Of a stretch of 64,000 nt of DNA, positions 16,809-25,314 are shown one piece after another (positions within the stretch are counted from its first letter, which is position 1; each line of letters opens with the position of its first letter). A program made the position numbers and the translations under genes. The stretch lies in assembly GCA_965220645.1 (NCBI GenBank), contig OZ244836.1, positions 310,001 through 374,000 of the forward strand, written 5' to 3'. The notes beneath the pieces are model-generated. The model searched no databases, was not told the DNA's origin, and saw only the letters and a program-made list of their open reading frames with translations. Origin of the DNA: Aldehydirespirator sp965220645 (GTDB lineage: Bacteria; Actinomycetota; Acidimicrobiia; Acidimicrobiales; Aldehydirespiratoraceae).

Positions 16809-17374
16809 CGGTCCGCGCCATCCTCTCCATCGGCCATCCGACGCTGAGGATCCCGGCTGACGCCGTACCGCAGGCCGAGATTGCCAGCGAGCGGGTGCAA
16901 GGCGTTGTCGACGACCTCATCGACACGATGCGCCACGCCAACGGCGCGGGCCTGGCCGCCAACCAGATCGGCGAGACGGTCCGGATCGTCGTCATCGAAG
17001 TGAACGACAACCCCCGTTATCCGTACAAGCCACCCATCCCGCTGACCGTCGCCATCAACCCCGAGCTGCAAGTGCTCGACGATGAGACGGTCGTCATCAA
17101 CGAGGGCTGCCTGTCGGTGCCGCTGCGCGGCGATGTGGTTCGCTCAATCAATCTCCGTGTGCGCTACTTCGACCGCCATGGAACCGAACACTGCGCCGGG
17201 GCCCGAGGGCTGACCGCGGGCACCTGGCAGCACGAGTGCGACCACCTAGACGGGATCTTGATCACCGACCGGGCTGATCCGGCCACGCTGACCACCTGGG
17301 ATGAGTTCGAGCGGCACCACCGAGCCGCGTTCATCGAACGCATCACCAGGTTCACCGCGAGTGAGCGCAAGTGA
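16805..17374 (+). CDS. def: Peptide deformylase family protein inside the hut operon
   Basis: 189 residues. All three deformylase motifs are intact: GAGLAANQ (47-54), EGCLSVP (100-106, metal-ligand Cys102) and HECDH (143-147, metal-ligand His pair and catalytic Glu), so it should be an active metal hydrolase that removes formyl groups. Deformylases normally act on nascent proteins and map beside fmt; here the gene is tightly overlapped on both sides (ATGA with hutU, GTGA with hutF). It could be a second housekeeping copy or be adapted to an N-formyl compound of histidine catabolism (for example N-formylglutamate); the latter is inference. Confidence 0.9.
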   Translation: MTVRAILSIGHPTLRIPADAVPQAEIASERVQGVVDDLIDTMRHANGAGLAANQIGETVRIVVIEVNDNPRYPYKPPIPLTVAINPELQVLDDETVVINEGCLSVPLRGDVVRSINLRVRYFDRHGTEHCAGARGLTAGTWQHECDHLDGILITDRADPATLTTWDEFERHHRAAFIERITRFTASERK

Positions 17375-18738
17375 CCAGCCAGTACTGGTGTGAGCTGGCC
17401 TGGCTGGGCGGCAGCGGAGTCGAGGCAGGAGTGATGCTTGAAGTCGACGGTGACCGGATCGCCGCCGTCACGACCGGCGTGCCCGCCCGTCCCAAGAGTG
17501 CCGTGCCGCTCAAGGGCTTGACCCTGCCCGCGCTGGCCAACGGGCACAGCCATGCGTTCCACCGGGCGCTCAGGGGCCGCACTCACAGCGGGCGGGGAAC
17601 GTTCTGGACTTGGCGAGACCTGATGTACCGGGTGGCGGCGCGGCTTGATCCTGACTGCTACTACCGGCTGGCCCGTGCAACCTTCGCGGAGATGGCTCTG
17701 GCTGGCATCGGCGCCGTCGGAGAGTTCCACTACGTCCATCATCGGCCCGGCGGAGACCCCTACGAGGACCGTAACGCTATGGGCCTCGCGGTCGCGGCCG
17801 CGGCCCGCGACGCCGGCATTCGCTTGACGCTGCTAGACACCCTGTACCTCCACGGCGGGCTCGACTCTGCGGCCGACGGGGGCTACGGGGCGCTGCGGCC
17901 CGATCAGGCCCGGTTCAACGACGGCAGCGCCCACCGGTGGGCGGATCGGGTCGACGACCTCGCCGCGGCCGTATCCGGTCCGACGGTGACAGTCGGCGCC
18001 GCAGTCCATTCGGTCCGGGCCGTCGATCCGTCATCCATCAAGGTTGCGACGGACTGGGCCCACGGGAAGGGCGCGCCGCTGCACTTCCACGTCTCCGAGC
18101 AGCCAGCCGAGAACGAGCAGTGCCTCGCAGTCCACGGCCTCACCCCAACCGAGGTGATCGCGGAGGCCAATGGCCTCGGCCCAGACTCGACGCTGGTCCA
18201 CGCCACACACACCACCGAGCGCGACTGGGCACTCATCGGCGAGGCTGGGGCTCACTGCTGCCTGTGCCCCACAACCGAGCGCGATCTGGCCGACGGCGTA
18301 GGCCCGGCTGAAGCTCTCGCCCGGGCCGGTGCCCAGCTTTGCGTGGGCTCGGACTCCCACGCCATCGTCGATCTCTTCGAGGAGACCCGGACGGTCGAGC
18401 TCGACCAGCGAGCGGCCACCCACAACCGGGGCGTGTTCTCGGTGGAGGACCTGGTTTCCATGGCCACCGCCTGTGGCTACCGATCCCTCGGCTGGACGGG
18501 CGGCGGTGTTCTGGAGGAGGGAGCCCTGGCCGACTTCACCACCGTCGGGCTCGACTCGGCCCGCTTGGCCGGCACCGACCATCCCAACGCGCTGGCCGCG
18601 ACGGTTTTCGCGGCCGGCGCCAGCGATGTGCGCCACCTCGTAGTGGGCGGACTGCCCGTCGTCCGCGGCGGGGCTCACTCATCGATCGACGTGTCCGCCG
18701 AGCTCGACTCGGCCATATCAGAGGTCACCGCGCCATGA
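17371..18738 (+). CDS. hutF: Formimidoylglutamate deiminase
   Basis: 455-residue amidohydrolase that converts N-formimino-glutamate to N-formylglutamate and ammonia. Metal-binding motifs: LANGHSHAFHRALRG near residue 58, the FHVSEQ motif, VHATHTTERD and CVGSDSHA. Length and the FHRALRG signature match HutF and separate it from hutI. GTG start overlaps the deformylase stop by 4 bp. hutF implies the five-step route through N-formylglutamate, which needs HutG; no hutG is visible here, leaving the neighbouring deformylase-like protein as a candidate. Confidence 0.94.
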   Translation: MTSQYWCELAWLGGSGVEAGVMLEVDGDRIAAVTTGVPARPKSAVPLKGLTLPALANGHSHAFHRALRGRTHSGRGTFWTWRDLMYRVAARLDPDCYYRLARATFAEMALAGIGAVGEFHYVHHRPGGDPYEDRNAMGLAVAAAARDAGIRLTLLDTLYLHGGLDSAADGGYGALRPDQARFNDGSAHRWADRVDDLAAAVSGPTVTVGAAVHSVRAVDPSSIKVATDWAHGKGAPLHFHVSEQPAENEQCLAVHGLTPTEVIAEANGLGPDSTLVHATHTTERDWALIGEAGAHCCLCPTTERDLADGVGPAEALARAGAQLCVGSDSHAIVDLFEETRTVELDQRAATHNRGVFSVEDLVSMATACGYRSLGWTGGGVLEEGALADFTTVGLDSARLAGTDHPNALAATVFAAGASDVRHLVVGGLPVVRGGAHSSIDVSAELDSAISEVTAP

Positions 18739-18789
18739 CTCAGACGATTTGCCCCATCCGCGGCGCCGCGGAGGTCACCGCGCCATGAC
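18721..18789 (+). repeat. 50-bp-period direct repeat at the hutF/hutI junction
   Basis: GAGGTCACCGCGCCATGAC occurs at 18721-18739 and again at 18771-18789. The first copy holds the hutF stop (ATGA overlap), the second the hutI start. The inserted segment makes a 17-codon frame from 18735 that ends with the same EVTAP as hutF, so a former hutF-hutI overlap was pushed apart by duplication. Confidence 0.85.
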
Positions 18790-19963
18790 CCTGGTGATCG
18801 ACAACATCTCTGAGCTGGTCACCAGCGACCCCGCGCTCGGGAAGGGCCCCCTCGGGATCGTAGGCGATGCCTCGGTGGTGGTGGAGGGCGACACAGTGGT
18901 GGCGGTGGGCCCGGCCGGAGCAGTCGCCGACGAGCGCCTCGACGCCGGCGGCCGGTGCGTGCTGCCCGGGTTCGTGGACTCCCACACCCATCTGGTGTTC
19001 GCGGGCGACCGGGCCGAGGAGTTCAGCCGTCGCATGGCCGGCGAACCCTACGACGGAGGTGGAATTCGGGTCACGACCGACGCCACCCGGACCGCCGGAC
19101 GGGCCGCGTTGCGGACCTCGCTCGACCGGCGCCTGGCCGAGGTCCACCGGGCCGGCACCACCACCGTGGAGATAAAGACGGGCTACGGGCTGTCGGTGGA
19201 CTCCGAGGCCGAACTGGCCTCGCTGGCCGCCGAGGCCACGCCCGAAACCACGTTCCTGGGCGCTCACCTAGTGCCCAGCGAGTACCAGGGGCGCAGCGAT
19301 GACTACGTCGAGCTGGTGTGCGGTCCGATGCTCGACGCGGTCCGCGGCCACGTCCGCTGGATCGACGTGTTCTGCGAGACCGGCGCCTTCGACGCCGACC
19401 AGTCCCGGGCCGTGCTCAACGCCGGCCGGGATGCCGGACTGGGTCTGCGGCTCCACGCCAACCAGCTCGGCCACGGGCCGGGAGTTCAACTCGGCGTGGA
19501 GATGGGCTGTGCATCGGTGGACCACTGCACCTACCTGTCCGACAGCGACATCGAGGCCCTGGCATCCAGCGACACCGTGGCCACATTCCTGCCGGCCACC
19601 GACTTCTCGACCCGCCAGCCCTATCCCGACGCCCGGCGGGCCATTGACGCCGGCGTCCGGGTGGCCATCGCCTCGAACTGCAATCCCGGGTCGAGCTACA
19701 CCAGTTCGCTGTCGTTCTGCATGGCGCTGGCCGTGCGCGACATGGGCATGACCATCGATGAAGCCGTAGCTGCTGTCACCACCGGCGGCGCGGCCGCGTT
19801 GCGCCGAGCCGATGTGGGCCGGATCACGCCCGGTGGCCCCGCGCACATGACCGTCCTCGACGCGCCCAGCCGTCACCACCTCGCCTACCGGCCGGGCGTT
19901 CCCTTGATCTGGCGGACCCTGGGAGCCGACTACCGGCTCCCGACCGCCGGCGAGCAAACTTAG
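18785..19963 (+). CDS. hutI: Imidazolonepropionase
   Basis: 392-residue amidohydrolase opening imidazolone-propionate to formimino-glutamate. Metal site GFVDSHTHLVFAGDR near residue 60, EIKTGYGLS, LHANQLGHG and VAIASNCNPGS are all present; length fits HutI (about 400). The start is the ATG at 18785 inside the second repeat copy; the frame extends 36 bases further upstream without family similarity. The gene is followed after 22 bp by an FAD oxidoreductase in the same direction. Confidence 0.96.
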   Translation: MTLVIDNISELVTSDPALGKGPLGIVGDASVVVEGDTVVAVGPAGAVADERLDAGGRCVLPGFVDSHTHLVFAGDRAEEFSRRMAGEPYDGGGIRVTTDATRTAGRAALRTSLDRRLAEVHRAGTTTVEIKTGYGLSVDSEAELASLAAEATPETTFLGAHLVPSEYQGRSDDYVELVCGPMLDAVRGHVRWIDVFCETGAFDADQSRAVLNAGRDAGLGLRLHANQLGHGPGVQLGVEMGCASVDHCTYLSDSDIEALASSDTVATFLPATDFSTRQPYPDARRAIDAGVRVAIASNCNPGSSYTSSLSFCMALAVRDMGMTIDEAVAAVTTGGAAALRRADVGRITPGGPAHMTVLDAPSRHHLAYRPGVPLIWRTLGADYRLPTAGEQT

Positions 19964-19985
19964 ACATGAACACATAGGAGAAGAA

Positions 19986-21449
19986 GTGACCATCGACATC
20001 CCCAACCCCACCGAGCACAACCAGTGGTACCCGTTCGCCAACCGACCCCTGCCCCCCGAAGTGGACGGCCGCGCCGTCAACCCGGCCGTCATCCCTGTGT
20101 TCGACGCCGTGCGGTTGCCGCCGAGCGCCCGGTTCGTGGTGGTCGGCGCAGGCGTGCACGGATTGTCGAGCGCCTACCACCTGGCCATGTACCTGGAGCG
20201 CACCGGCAAGGGCTCAGGCTCCGATGTCGTGCTGATCGACAAGCAGGGCCCGGGCGCAGGGGCCACCGGGCTGGCCTGCGGCTGCATCCGCAACATGTAC
20301 ATGACGGGCCCGCTGCACGCCATCCTGAGGGCAAGCGTGGAGGTGTGGGAGTCCGACCCCGTGAACTTCGGCTTCCAGCAGGTCGGGTACGTGTCGGTGG
20401 GCGAGGCGAACCAGATCGACGACTACCTGAAGCTGCAGGCTTCGCAGGCGGCCAGCGGGTACCCGTCGGACGTCTACACCGGCTCCGAGGCCCGAGCCTT
20501 CCTCACCAACCTGTGGCCCGACTTCAAGACCGACAACTGCGACGTGGTGCTGCACGAGCACCGCTCCGGATACGCGGGCACCCATATGGCGGTGTGGGGA
20601 CTGGACCAGAAGTGCCGGCAGTGGGGCGTGCAGCGGGTCTACGGCGCCGCCGTGACCGGCTACACCCTTGACGCGTCGGGCTCGGTGACGGCGGTCGAGA
20701 CCGACCAGGGCTCGATCTCCTGCGACCAGGTGGTCGTGGGTGCGGGGGCCTGGACGCCCGAGCACTGGGAGTGGCTGGGCGGGCCCTCCCACCTCGACGT
20801 GCTCTACCCCGACGGCCATGTCGAAGAGCAGATGGACATGTGGACGTACTGGCGCCTGCTGGAGGGCGAGGTGCTGCTGCCCGAGGGCGTGGACTTCCGC
20901 ACCGCCCAGCACCGGGACTCGCCGGTACTGCACGTGGAGCTGATGGACACGCCCGTGTACTCCGAGGACGGCAGGTTCCTCAAGGACCACTTCTACTCAT
21001 ATGTCCGCTACGCCGCGGAGCGGGTCGGCGCGCCCGGCCTGCAGGGCGGGACGATCCCGGTCAAGATCGGTCCGCGGGCGGCGGTCGAGCCCTACGGCCA
21101 CCTCAACGACCAGTACCAGGCCGAGGAGTGGTTCGCCGACTACTACTGCGCCACGCTGGGCATGCTGTTCAAGCGCCTGGAGAACCTGCGGCCGTTCTTC
21201 AAGGAGCGCCGCAACGGCGGGATCGGCGCGTTCACGCCCGACAACGTGCCGGTGTTCGACTACGTGGCCGACAATGCCTGGGTGATCGCCGACTCCAACC
21301 ACGGGTTCAAGATGATCGGCGCGGGCAAGCTGACCGCCCAGATGCTGGTGCACGGCGACAAGCCCGAGGAGCTCAAGCCGTTCACGCTCGACCGCTACCG
21401 CACCGGCGCCACCTTCGGCGACCGCAACTCGAACTGCCCCTGGGTCTAG
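19986..21449 (+). CDS. FAD-dependent amino acid oxidoreductase (DAO family)
   Basis: 487-residue cytoplasmic flavoprotein of the D-amino-acid oxidase/sarcosine-oxidase-beta type. The FAD-binding segment FVVVGAGVHGLSSAYHLA is near residue 50 and the C-terminal GxG segment ADSNHGFKMIGAGKL completes the site. It oxidises a C-N bond of an amino or N-methyl acid; the substrate is not evident. GTG start with AGGAGAAG seven bases before it. As the fifth gene of the hut direction it may serve glutamate- or histidine-derived amines, but the link is positional only. An unusual N-terminal 45 residues precede the dinucleotide fold. Confidence 0.82.
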   Translation: MTIDIPNPTEHNQWYPFANRPLPPEVDGRAVNPAVIPVFDAVRLPPSARFVVVGAGVHGLSSAYHLAMYLERTGKGSGSDVVLIDKQGPGAGATGLACGCIRNMYMTGPLHAILRASVEVWESDPVNFGFQQVGYVSVGEANQIDDYLKLQASQAASGYPSDVYTGSEARAFLTNLWPDFKTDNCDVVLHEHRSGYAGTHMAVWGLDQKCRQWGVQRVYGAAVTGYTLDASGSVTAVETDQGSISCDQVVVGAGAWTPEHWEWLGGPSHLDVLYPDGHVEEQMDMWTYWRLLEGEVLLPEGVDFRTAQHRDSPVLHVELMDTPVYSEDGRFLKDHFYSYVRYAAERVGAPGLQGGTIPVKIGPRAAVEPYGHLNDQYQAEEWFADYYCATLGMLFKRLENLRPFFKERRNGGIGAFTPDNVPVFDYVADNAWVIADSNHGFKMIGAGKLTAQMLVHGDKPEELKPFTLDRYRTGATFGDRNSNCPWV

Positions 21450-21471
21450 AGGTCGAGCGGCCCGTGAGGCC

Positions 21472-21511
21472 GTGGCCCGAGCGGCCCGTGAGCGCAGCGA
21501 ACAAGAGCGGG
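21472..21511 (+). repeat. Dispersed repeat core copy
   Basis: Intact 40-bp core beginning 22 bp after the stop of the FAD oxidoreductase, in the convergent gap before the MBL gene. A partial extra motif (GAGCGGCCCGTGAG) precedes it at 21454-21468, as if a second copy had decayed. Confidence 0.93.
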
Positions 21512-21595
21512 GGACAGGGGGCTTGCGGCCCTGGGAATCTCGGGTTGCTTCTGTGCCCACACTGCACAGAATCTGCACCGAGATTCTTGGGGCGG

Positions 21596-22315
21596 TCAGG
21601 CGAAGGCGGCCAGCCACTGCTCGCGGCTGGTGGGCCGGAACACGTAGTTGCGTTCGCGGGTGATGCCCATGGTGGCCGACGACTCCACCGAGTAGCGGTG
21701 GCCGGGGTACAGCACCGCGTCGTCAGGCACCCGGGCCAGCCTGGTGGTGAGGCTCTCGTACATCTGGGCCGGGTCGGAGCCCGGTAGGTCCATCCGGCCG
21801 CATCCCTCGAGGAAGAGCGTGTCACCGGCCACCAGCCGGCCGTCCACCAGGAAGCACTGGCTGCCGGGAGTGTGTCCCGGTGTGGCGATGAGCTCGATGG
21901 CTATGGCCCCCACCATCACCACGTCGCCCGAGGCGTGACTGACCAGGGAGTCGTCGTCCACGCCGGTCACCTTCTTGACGAGATCGGCTTCCTCGGCCTG
22001 TACGTGGATCGGCACCGACACCCGCTCCAGCAGCCGGCTGATGCCTTCGATGGTGATGCCCATCATGTGACCGCCCACATGGTCGGGGTGATAGTGGGTG
22101 GCCAGCACGCCGGTGCAGGTCATGCCGTCGGCCTCCAGGAGGTCGATGAGCCCGTAGGTGTCGTAGGCCGGGTCGACGAGCACAGCCTGACCGGTCTGGC
22201 GGTCGCCGATGGCGTAGACGAAGTTGACCATCTGGCGGGCCAGCCCGTCCTCAACCGCGAAGTCGCGCCCCGACAGCAGCTGGCGGAAGTAGAGCCGGCC
22301 GTCCACGTCCGTCAC
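21596..22315 (-). CDS. MBL-fold metallo-hydrolase, glyoxalase II-like
   Basis: 239 residues. The zinc-binding motif THYHPDHVGG, a further ATPGHTPGSQCF and AGDTLFLEGCGR identify a hydroxyacylglutathione-hydrolase-type metallo-beta-lactamase fold. Actinobacteria use such enzymes on mycothiol- or persulfide-linked substrates; a C-terminal rhodanese is absent. Transcribed convergently to the FAD oxidoreductase and divergently from pheA. Specific substrate not determinable. Confidence 0.85.
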   Translation of the reverse strand: MTDVDGRLYFRQLLSGRDFAVEDGLARQMVNFVYAIGDRQTGQAVLVDPAYDTYGLIDLLEADGMTCTGVLATHYHPDHVGGHMMGITIEGISRLLERVSVPIHVQAEEADLVKKVTGVDDDSLVSHASGDVVMVGAIAIELIATPGHTPGSQCFLVDGRLVAGDTLFLEGCGRMDLPGSDPAQMYESLTTRLARVPDDAVLYPGHRYSVESSATMGITRERNYVFRPTSREQWLAAFA

Positions 22316-22443
22316 CTGTCGCTACGCGGCTGTGCCTGCGATGATCGCTGGCTGTCGGGGGCGGAGCCGATCACACACGTTCGTCACCCTAACGGGTCTC
22401 TGAAACAGCGCAGAATTGCCTTGTCTCTCGTACCCTGACCCGG

Positions 22444-23388
22444 ATGAATTCACAGGGGGAGGCGACGACCCGCTCGATCGCATACCTGGGACCGGTGGGC
22501 ACGTTCACGGAGCAGGCCGTGTACTCCCAGCCCGATCTGGCCAGCATGGAGCATCACCCGCTCGGCTCGATCTTCGACGTCCTCCGAGCCGTGCAGAGCC
22601 AGGAGGTCGACCTCGGCCTAGTCGCCATCGAGAACATGATCGAGGGATCCGTCAACGCCACCCTCGACGCCCTCGCCTTCGACACCGACCTGTTCATCCA
22701 GCGCGAGGTGATCATCGACGTCAACCTCAATCTGCTCGTGCCGCCGGGCGCCCCGATCGACGGCATCAAGCGGATCTGGTCCCATCCGGTGGCCTATGCC
22801 CAGTGCCGGGAACACCTGGCCGAGCGGCTCCCGGATGCGGTCTTTGAGCTGGCGAACTCCACTGCCGACGCCGCCCGCCGCCTGGCCGGGTCGGATGACG
22901 GCACCGTGGCCGCGATCGCCCCGCTGCGCTCGGCGGAGGTCTACGGACTAGAGGTGGCGGCCAGCAACATCGCAGACCGCGCCGACAACAAGACCCGCTT
23001 CGTGCTCGTCGGAGCCGACGGGATCGCCCCGCCCACCGGCCACGACAAGACGAGCCTTGTCGTCTACCAGCGCTCTGACGTGCCGGGCTCGTTGCTCGGG
23101 ATCCTCCAAGAGTTCGCCGCTCGGGCCATCAACCTCACCAGTCTGCAGAGCCGTCCCACCAAGGCGAACCTCGGCCAGTACTGCTTCCTGCTCGACTGCC
23201 AGGGCCACATCGCCGACGAGGTGGTGGCCGACGCCCTGCGCAACCTGAGCCTCAAGACGGCTCGCGTCAAGTGCCTCGGCTCCTACCCGTCGGCGTCCGG
23301 AGGCGAGCACGACCGGATGATGAACCAGGCCGACTTGCTTACGGCCGGAGTCTGGGTCGACGAGCTAAGGGCCCGCATCCTCTGGTGA
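22444..23388 (+). CDS. pheA: Prephenate dehydratase
   Basis: 314-residue monofunctional enzyme making phenylpyruvate from prephenate for phenylalanine. The catalytic domain starts YLGPVGTFTEQA and carries the key DNKTRFVLVG (Thr-Arg-Phe) motif near residue 182. The C-terminal ACT domain (SLVVYQRSDVPGSLLGILQ) gives phenylalanine feedback; its usual ESRP motif reads QSRP here, which may alter effector binding. No chorismate mutase part is present. ATG at 22444. Confidence 0.95.
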   Translation: MNSQGEATTRSIAYLGPVGTFTEQAVYSQPDLASMEHHPLGSIFDVLRAVQSQEVDLGLVAIENMIEGSVNATLDALAFDTDLFIQREVIIDVNLNLLVPPGAPIDGIKRIWSHPVAYAQCREHLAERLPDAVFELANSTADAARRLAGSDDGTVAAIAPLRSAEVYGLEVAASNIADRADNKTRFVLVGADGIAPPTGHDKTSLVVYQRSDVPGSLLGILQEFAARAINLTSLQSRPTKANLGQYCFLLDCQGHIADEVVADALRNLSLKTARVKCLGSYPSASGGEHDRMMNQADLLTAGVWVDELRARILW

Positions 23389-23432
23389 ACTCCTCCCGCA
23401 GGGCCTAGCACTCCCGGCGTATCCTTGCCGTC

Positions 23433-23519
23433 GGAGGGATGGCAGAGCGGACGATTGCGACGGTCTTGAAAACCGTTGGGCCTTCACGGGTCCCGGGGGT
23501 TCGAATCCCCCTCCCTCCG
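23433..23519 (+). tRNA. tRNA-Ser (TGA)
   Basis: 87 nt; acceptor GGAGGGA/TCCCTCC, anticodon loop CTTGAAA with TGA, long variable arm, T-arm GGGGGTTCGAATCCCCC. G discriminator; CCA not encoded. Confidence 0.97.
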
Positions 23520-23584
23520 CGTGCAGCGTGCGGCTGGGCCCTTCGGACCTAGCCTGCCTCCACGATCATCTGAAGGAGCCCCCC

Positions 23585-24913
23585 ATGATCCGTATCCGCA
23601 TACTGGCCGCTCTAGCCGCCGTAGCCCTCGTCGCCGCAGCCTGCGGCTCCGACGACGGCGAAGAACCAGCCGCGCCCACGACTGCGCCGGCAACGACCGC
23701 CGCGCCTGCTACCGAGGCGCCCACCACAACCGCCGCACCCACCACCACTGCACCCCCAACCACCACCGCACCCCCAACCACCACCGCACCCCCAACCACC
23801 ACCGCCGCACCGACCACCACCACCGCACCCCCAACCACCACCGCCGCACCGACCACCACCACCGCACCCCCAACCACCACCGCGGCACCGACCACCACCG
23901 CGGCCGCCTCCATCACGGTCGGGCCAGTGATGACCTCGGGCCAATGGCAGGCCTTCAACGGCGGGGAGGACTGCGCCTGCGCCGACGGGAGCGACTACCA
24001 CTACTGGGTGCGCGAGGGCGACCCAGAGAAGCTGGTCTTCTACCTGCAAGGCGGCGGGGCCTGCTTCACTCGGGAGAATTGCGCGTTCGCCGGCGATGGA
24101 AACTCGTACGACGTCACCACCGACCTCACGGAAATTGGGGACAACCCCAGCGAGTGGCGCGGCATCTTCGATTTCGACAATCCGCTCAACCCTGTGAAGG
24201 ACCATTCGTTCGTGGTGGCGCTGTACTGCACCGGCGACGTGCACCTCGGCAGCCGGATCAACGACTACGGGGGCGGACTGATCGTCCACCACAACGGCTT
24301 CGTCAATGCCCACACTGCACTGGACGCCGCGGTCGAGCGCTTCGGCGGCGCCAACGAGGTCGTGGTGGCCGGCTCGAGCGCCGGGTCGGCCTCGGCTGCG
24401 CTGTACGGCGGGCTGGCTGCCGACCTGTTCAGTGACGCCAGCGTTGCAGTGGTCGCCGACGCCTCCGGCGCCTACCCGAGCGACCCGGGGATCAACACCT
24501 ACATCGGCGGTCTGTGGGGGACGACCCGTGCGGTGCCGGACTGGCCGGTCAATGAGGGGGTCACCATCGCCGAGTACGGCCTGCCCGAGCTGTTCGTCCG
24601 TTCGGGATTGCATGCGCCCCACGTGAGGTTCGCCCGCTACGACAACGCCTTCGACAGCACCCAGGAGTTCTTCGCGGCCTTGGCCGGGTTCGACGCCAGC
24701 AGCATCGACAAGCTCATGTACCAGAACGAGGCCACCATAGAGGCGGCCGGGGTCAACCAGGCGAGCTACATGGCTCCCGGCAGGGACCACACGATCCTGT
24801 TCCGCGACCTCCTCTACACGCAGGAGGTGGAGGGGGTGGCCTTCCTCGACTGGCTCACCGCATTCCTGGGCGGCACCGACGTCGAGGACGTTGCCTGCGT
24901 GGACTGCTCATAG
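23585..24913 (+). CDS. Secreted lipoprotein of the pectin acetylesterase family
   Basis: 442 residues. Signal peptide with lipobox VAAAC (Cys20) anchors it outside the cell. Residues about 30-115 are a Thr/Ala/Pro linker built from short TTTAPPTTTA-like units, coded by a tandem repeat, probably glycosylated or spanning the wall. The catalytic domain has LVFYLQGGGACFTRENC and the nucleophile elbow AGSSAGSASA, both typical of the pectin acetylesterase/Notum family (PF03283), plus a C-terminal PGRDHTILFRD with the likely catalytic His. It likely deacylates an extracellular ester; the substrate is unknown. AAGGAG lies about 6 bases before the ATG. Confidence 0.82.
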   Translation: MIRIRILAALAAVALVAAACGSDDGEEPAAPTTAPATTAAPATEAPTTTAAPTTTAPPTTTAPPTTTAPPTTTAAPTTTTAPPTTTAAPTTTTAPPTTTAAPTTTAAASITVGPVMTSGQWQAFNGGEDCACADGSDYHYWVREGDPEKLVFYLQGGGACFTRENCAFAGDGNSYDVTTDLTEIGDNPSEWRGIFDFDNPLNPVKDHSFVVALYCTGDVHLGSRINDYGGGLIVHHNGFVNAHTALDAAVERFGGANEVVVAGSSAGSASAALYGGLAADLFSDASVAVVADASGAYPSDPGINTYIGGLWGTTRAVPDWPVNEGVTIAEYGLPELFVRSGLHAPHVRFARYDNAFDSTQEFFAALAGFDASSIDKLMYQNEATIEAAGVNQASYMAPGRDHTILFRDLLYTQEVEGVAFLDWLTAFLGGTDVEDVACVDCS

Positions 24914-24941
24914 CCGGGAGACCGGTACGCTCAGGGCTTCC

Positions 24942-25033
24942 GGAGACGTGGCCGAGTCCGGTTGAAGGCGCTTCCCTGCTAAGGAAGTAACGATGCAAGT
25001 CGTTCGTGGGTTCGAATCCCACCGTCTCCGCCA
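24942..25033 (+). tRNA. tRNA-Ser (GCT)
   Basis: 92 nt including an encoded CCA; acceptor GGAGACG/CGTCTCC, anticodon stem CTTCC/GGAAG with loop CTGCTAA (GCT), long variable arm. Confidence 0.97.
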
Positions 25034-25189
25034 GGGGGTCTTAGCCAGCCAAGGCCCCATCTTGTTAGCCACCTGCCTCTTGCAACGCTGTCTGTTGTGT
25101 CCCCGCGTGATGGCCCTAGCGCGCGGCTGCGTCTGCCGTTCTCGGCACCGGCTGCAGCGCTGACCTTCTCGCAGCAGCTAGCCCGAGTG

Positions 25190-25312
25190 CTTGCACCACA
25201 GAAGTGCCCGCACACGCGGTCCGATGGGCGCTTGCACCACAGAAGTGCCCGCACACGCGGTCCGATGGGCGCTTATGCCACAGAAGTGCCCGCTCGTGCA
25301 GTTCGATGGGTA
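25190..25312 (+). repeat. Three 41-bp tandem repeats in front of fic
   Basis: Units at 25190-25230 and 25231-25271 are identical; 25272-25312 is diverged in its right half. Each intact unit carries CCGC-ACAC-GCGG, a small inverted repeat. The array ends 2 bp before the chosen fic start codon, so it covers the promoter and leader. No spacers, hence not CRISPR. The preceding stretch (25034-25189) shows nothing recognisable. Confidence 0.9.
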
Positions 25313-25314
25313 GC

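Noticed and set aside
19986..21449. Assignment of the FAD oxidoreductase as part of histidine degradation
   Set aside because: Only position supports it; none of the known histidine-degradation steps needs such an enzyme.
23710..23905. Tandem short repeat as a CRISPR or minisatellite feature of its own
   Set aside because: It is in frame and codes the Thr/Ala/Pro linker of the esterase lipoprotein.
25190..25312. Possible CRISPR array
   Set aside because: Three 41-bp units are directly adjacent without unique spacers and no cas gene is present.
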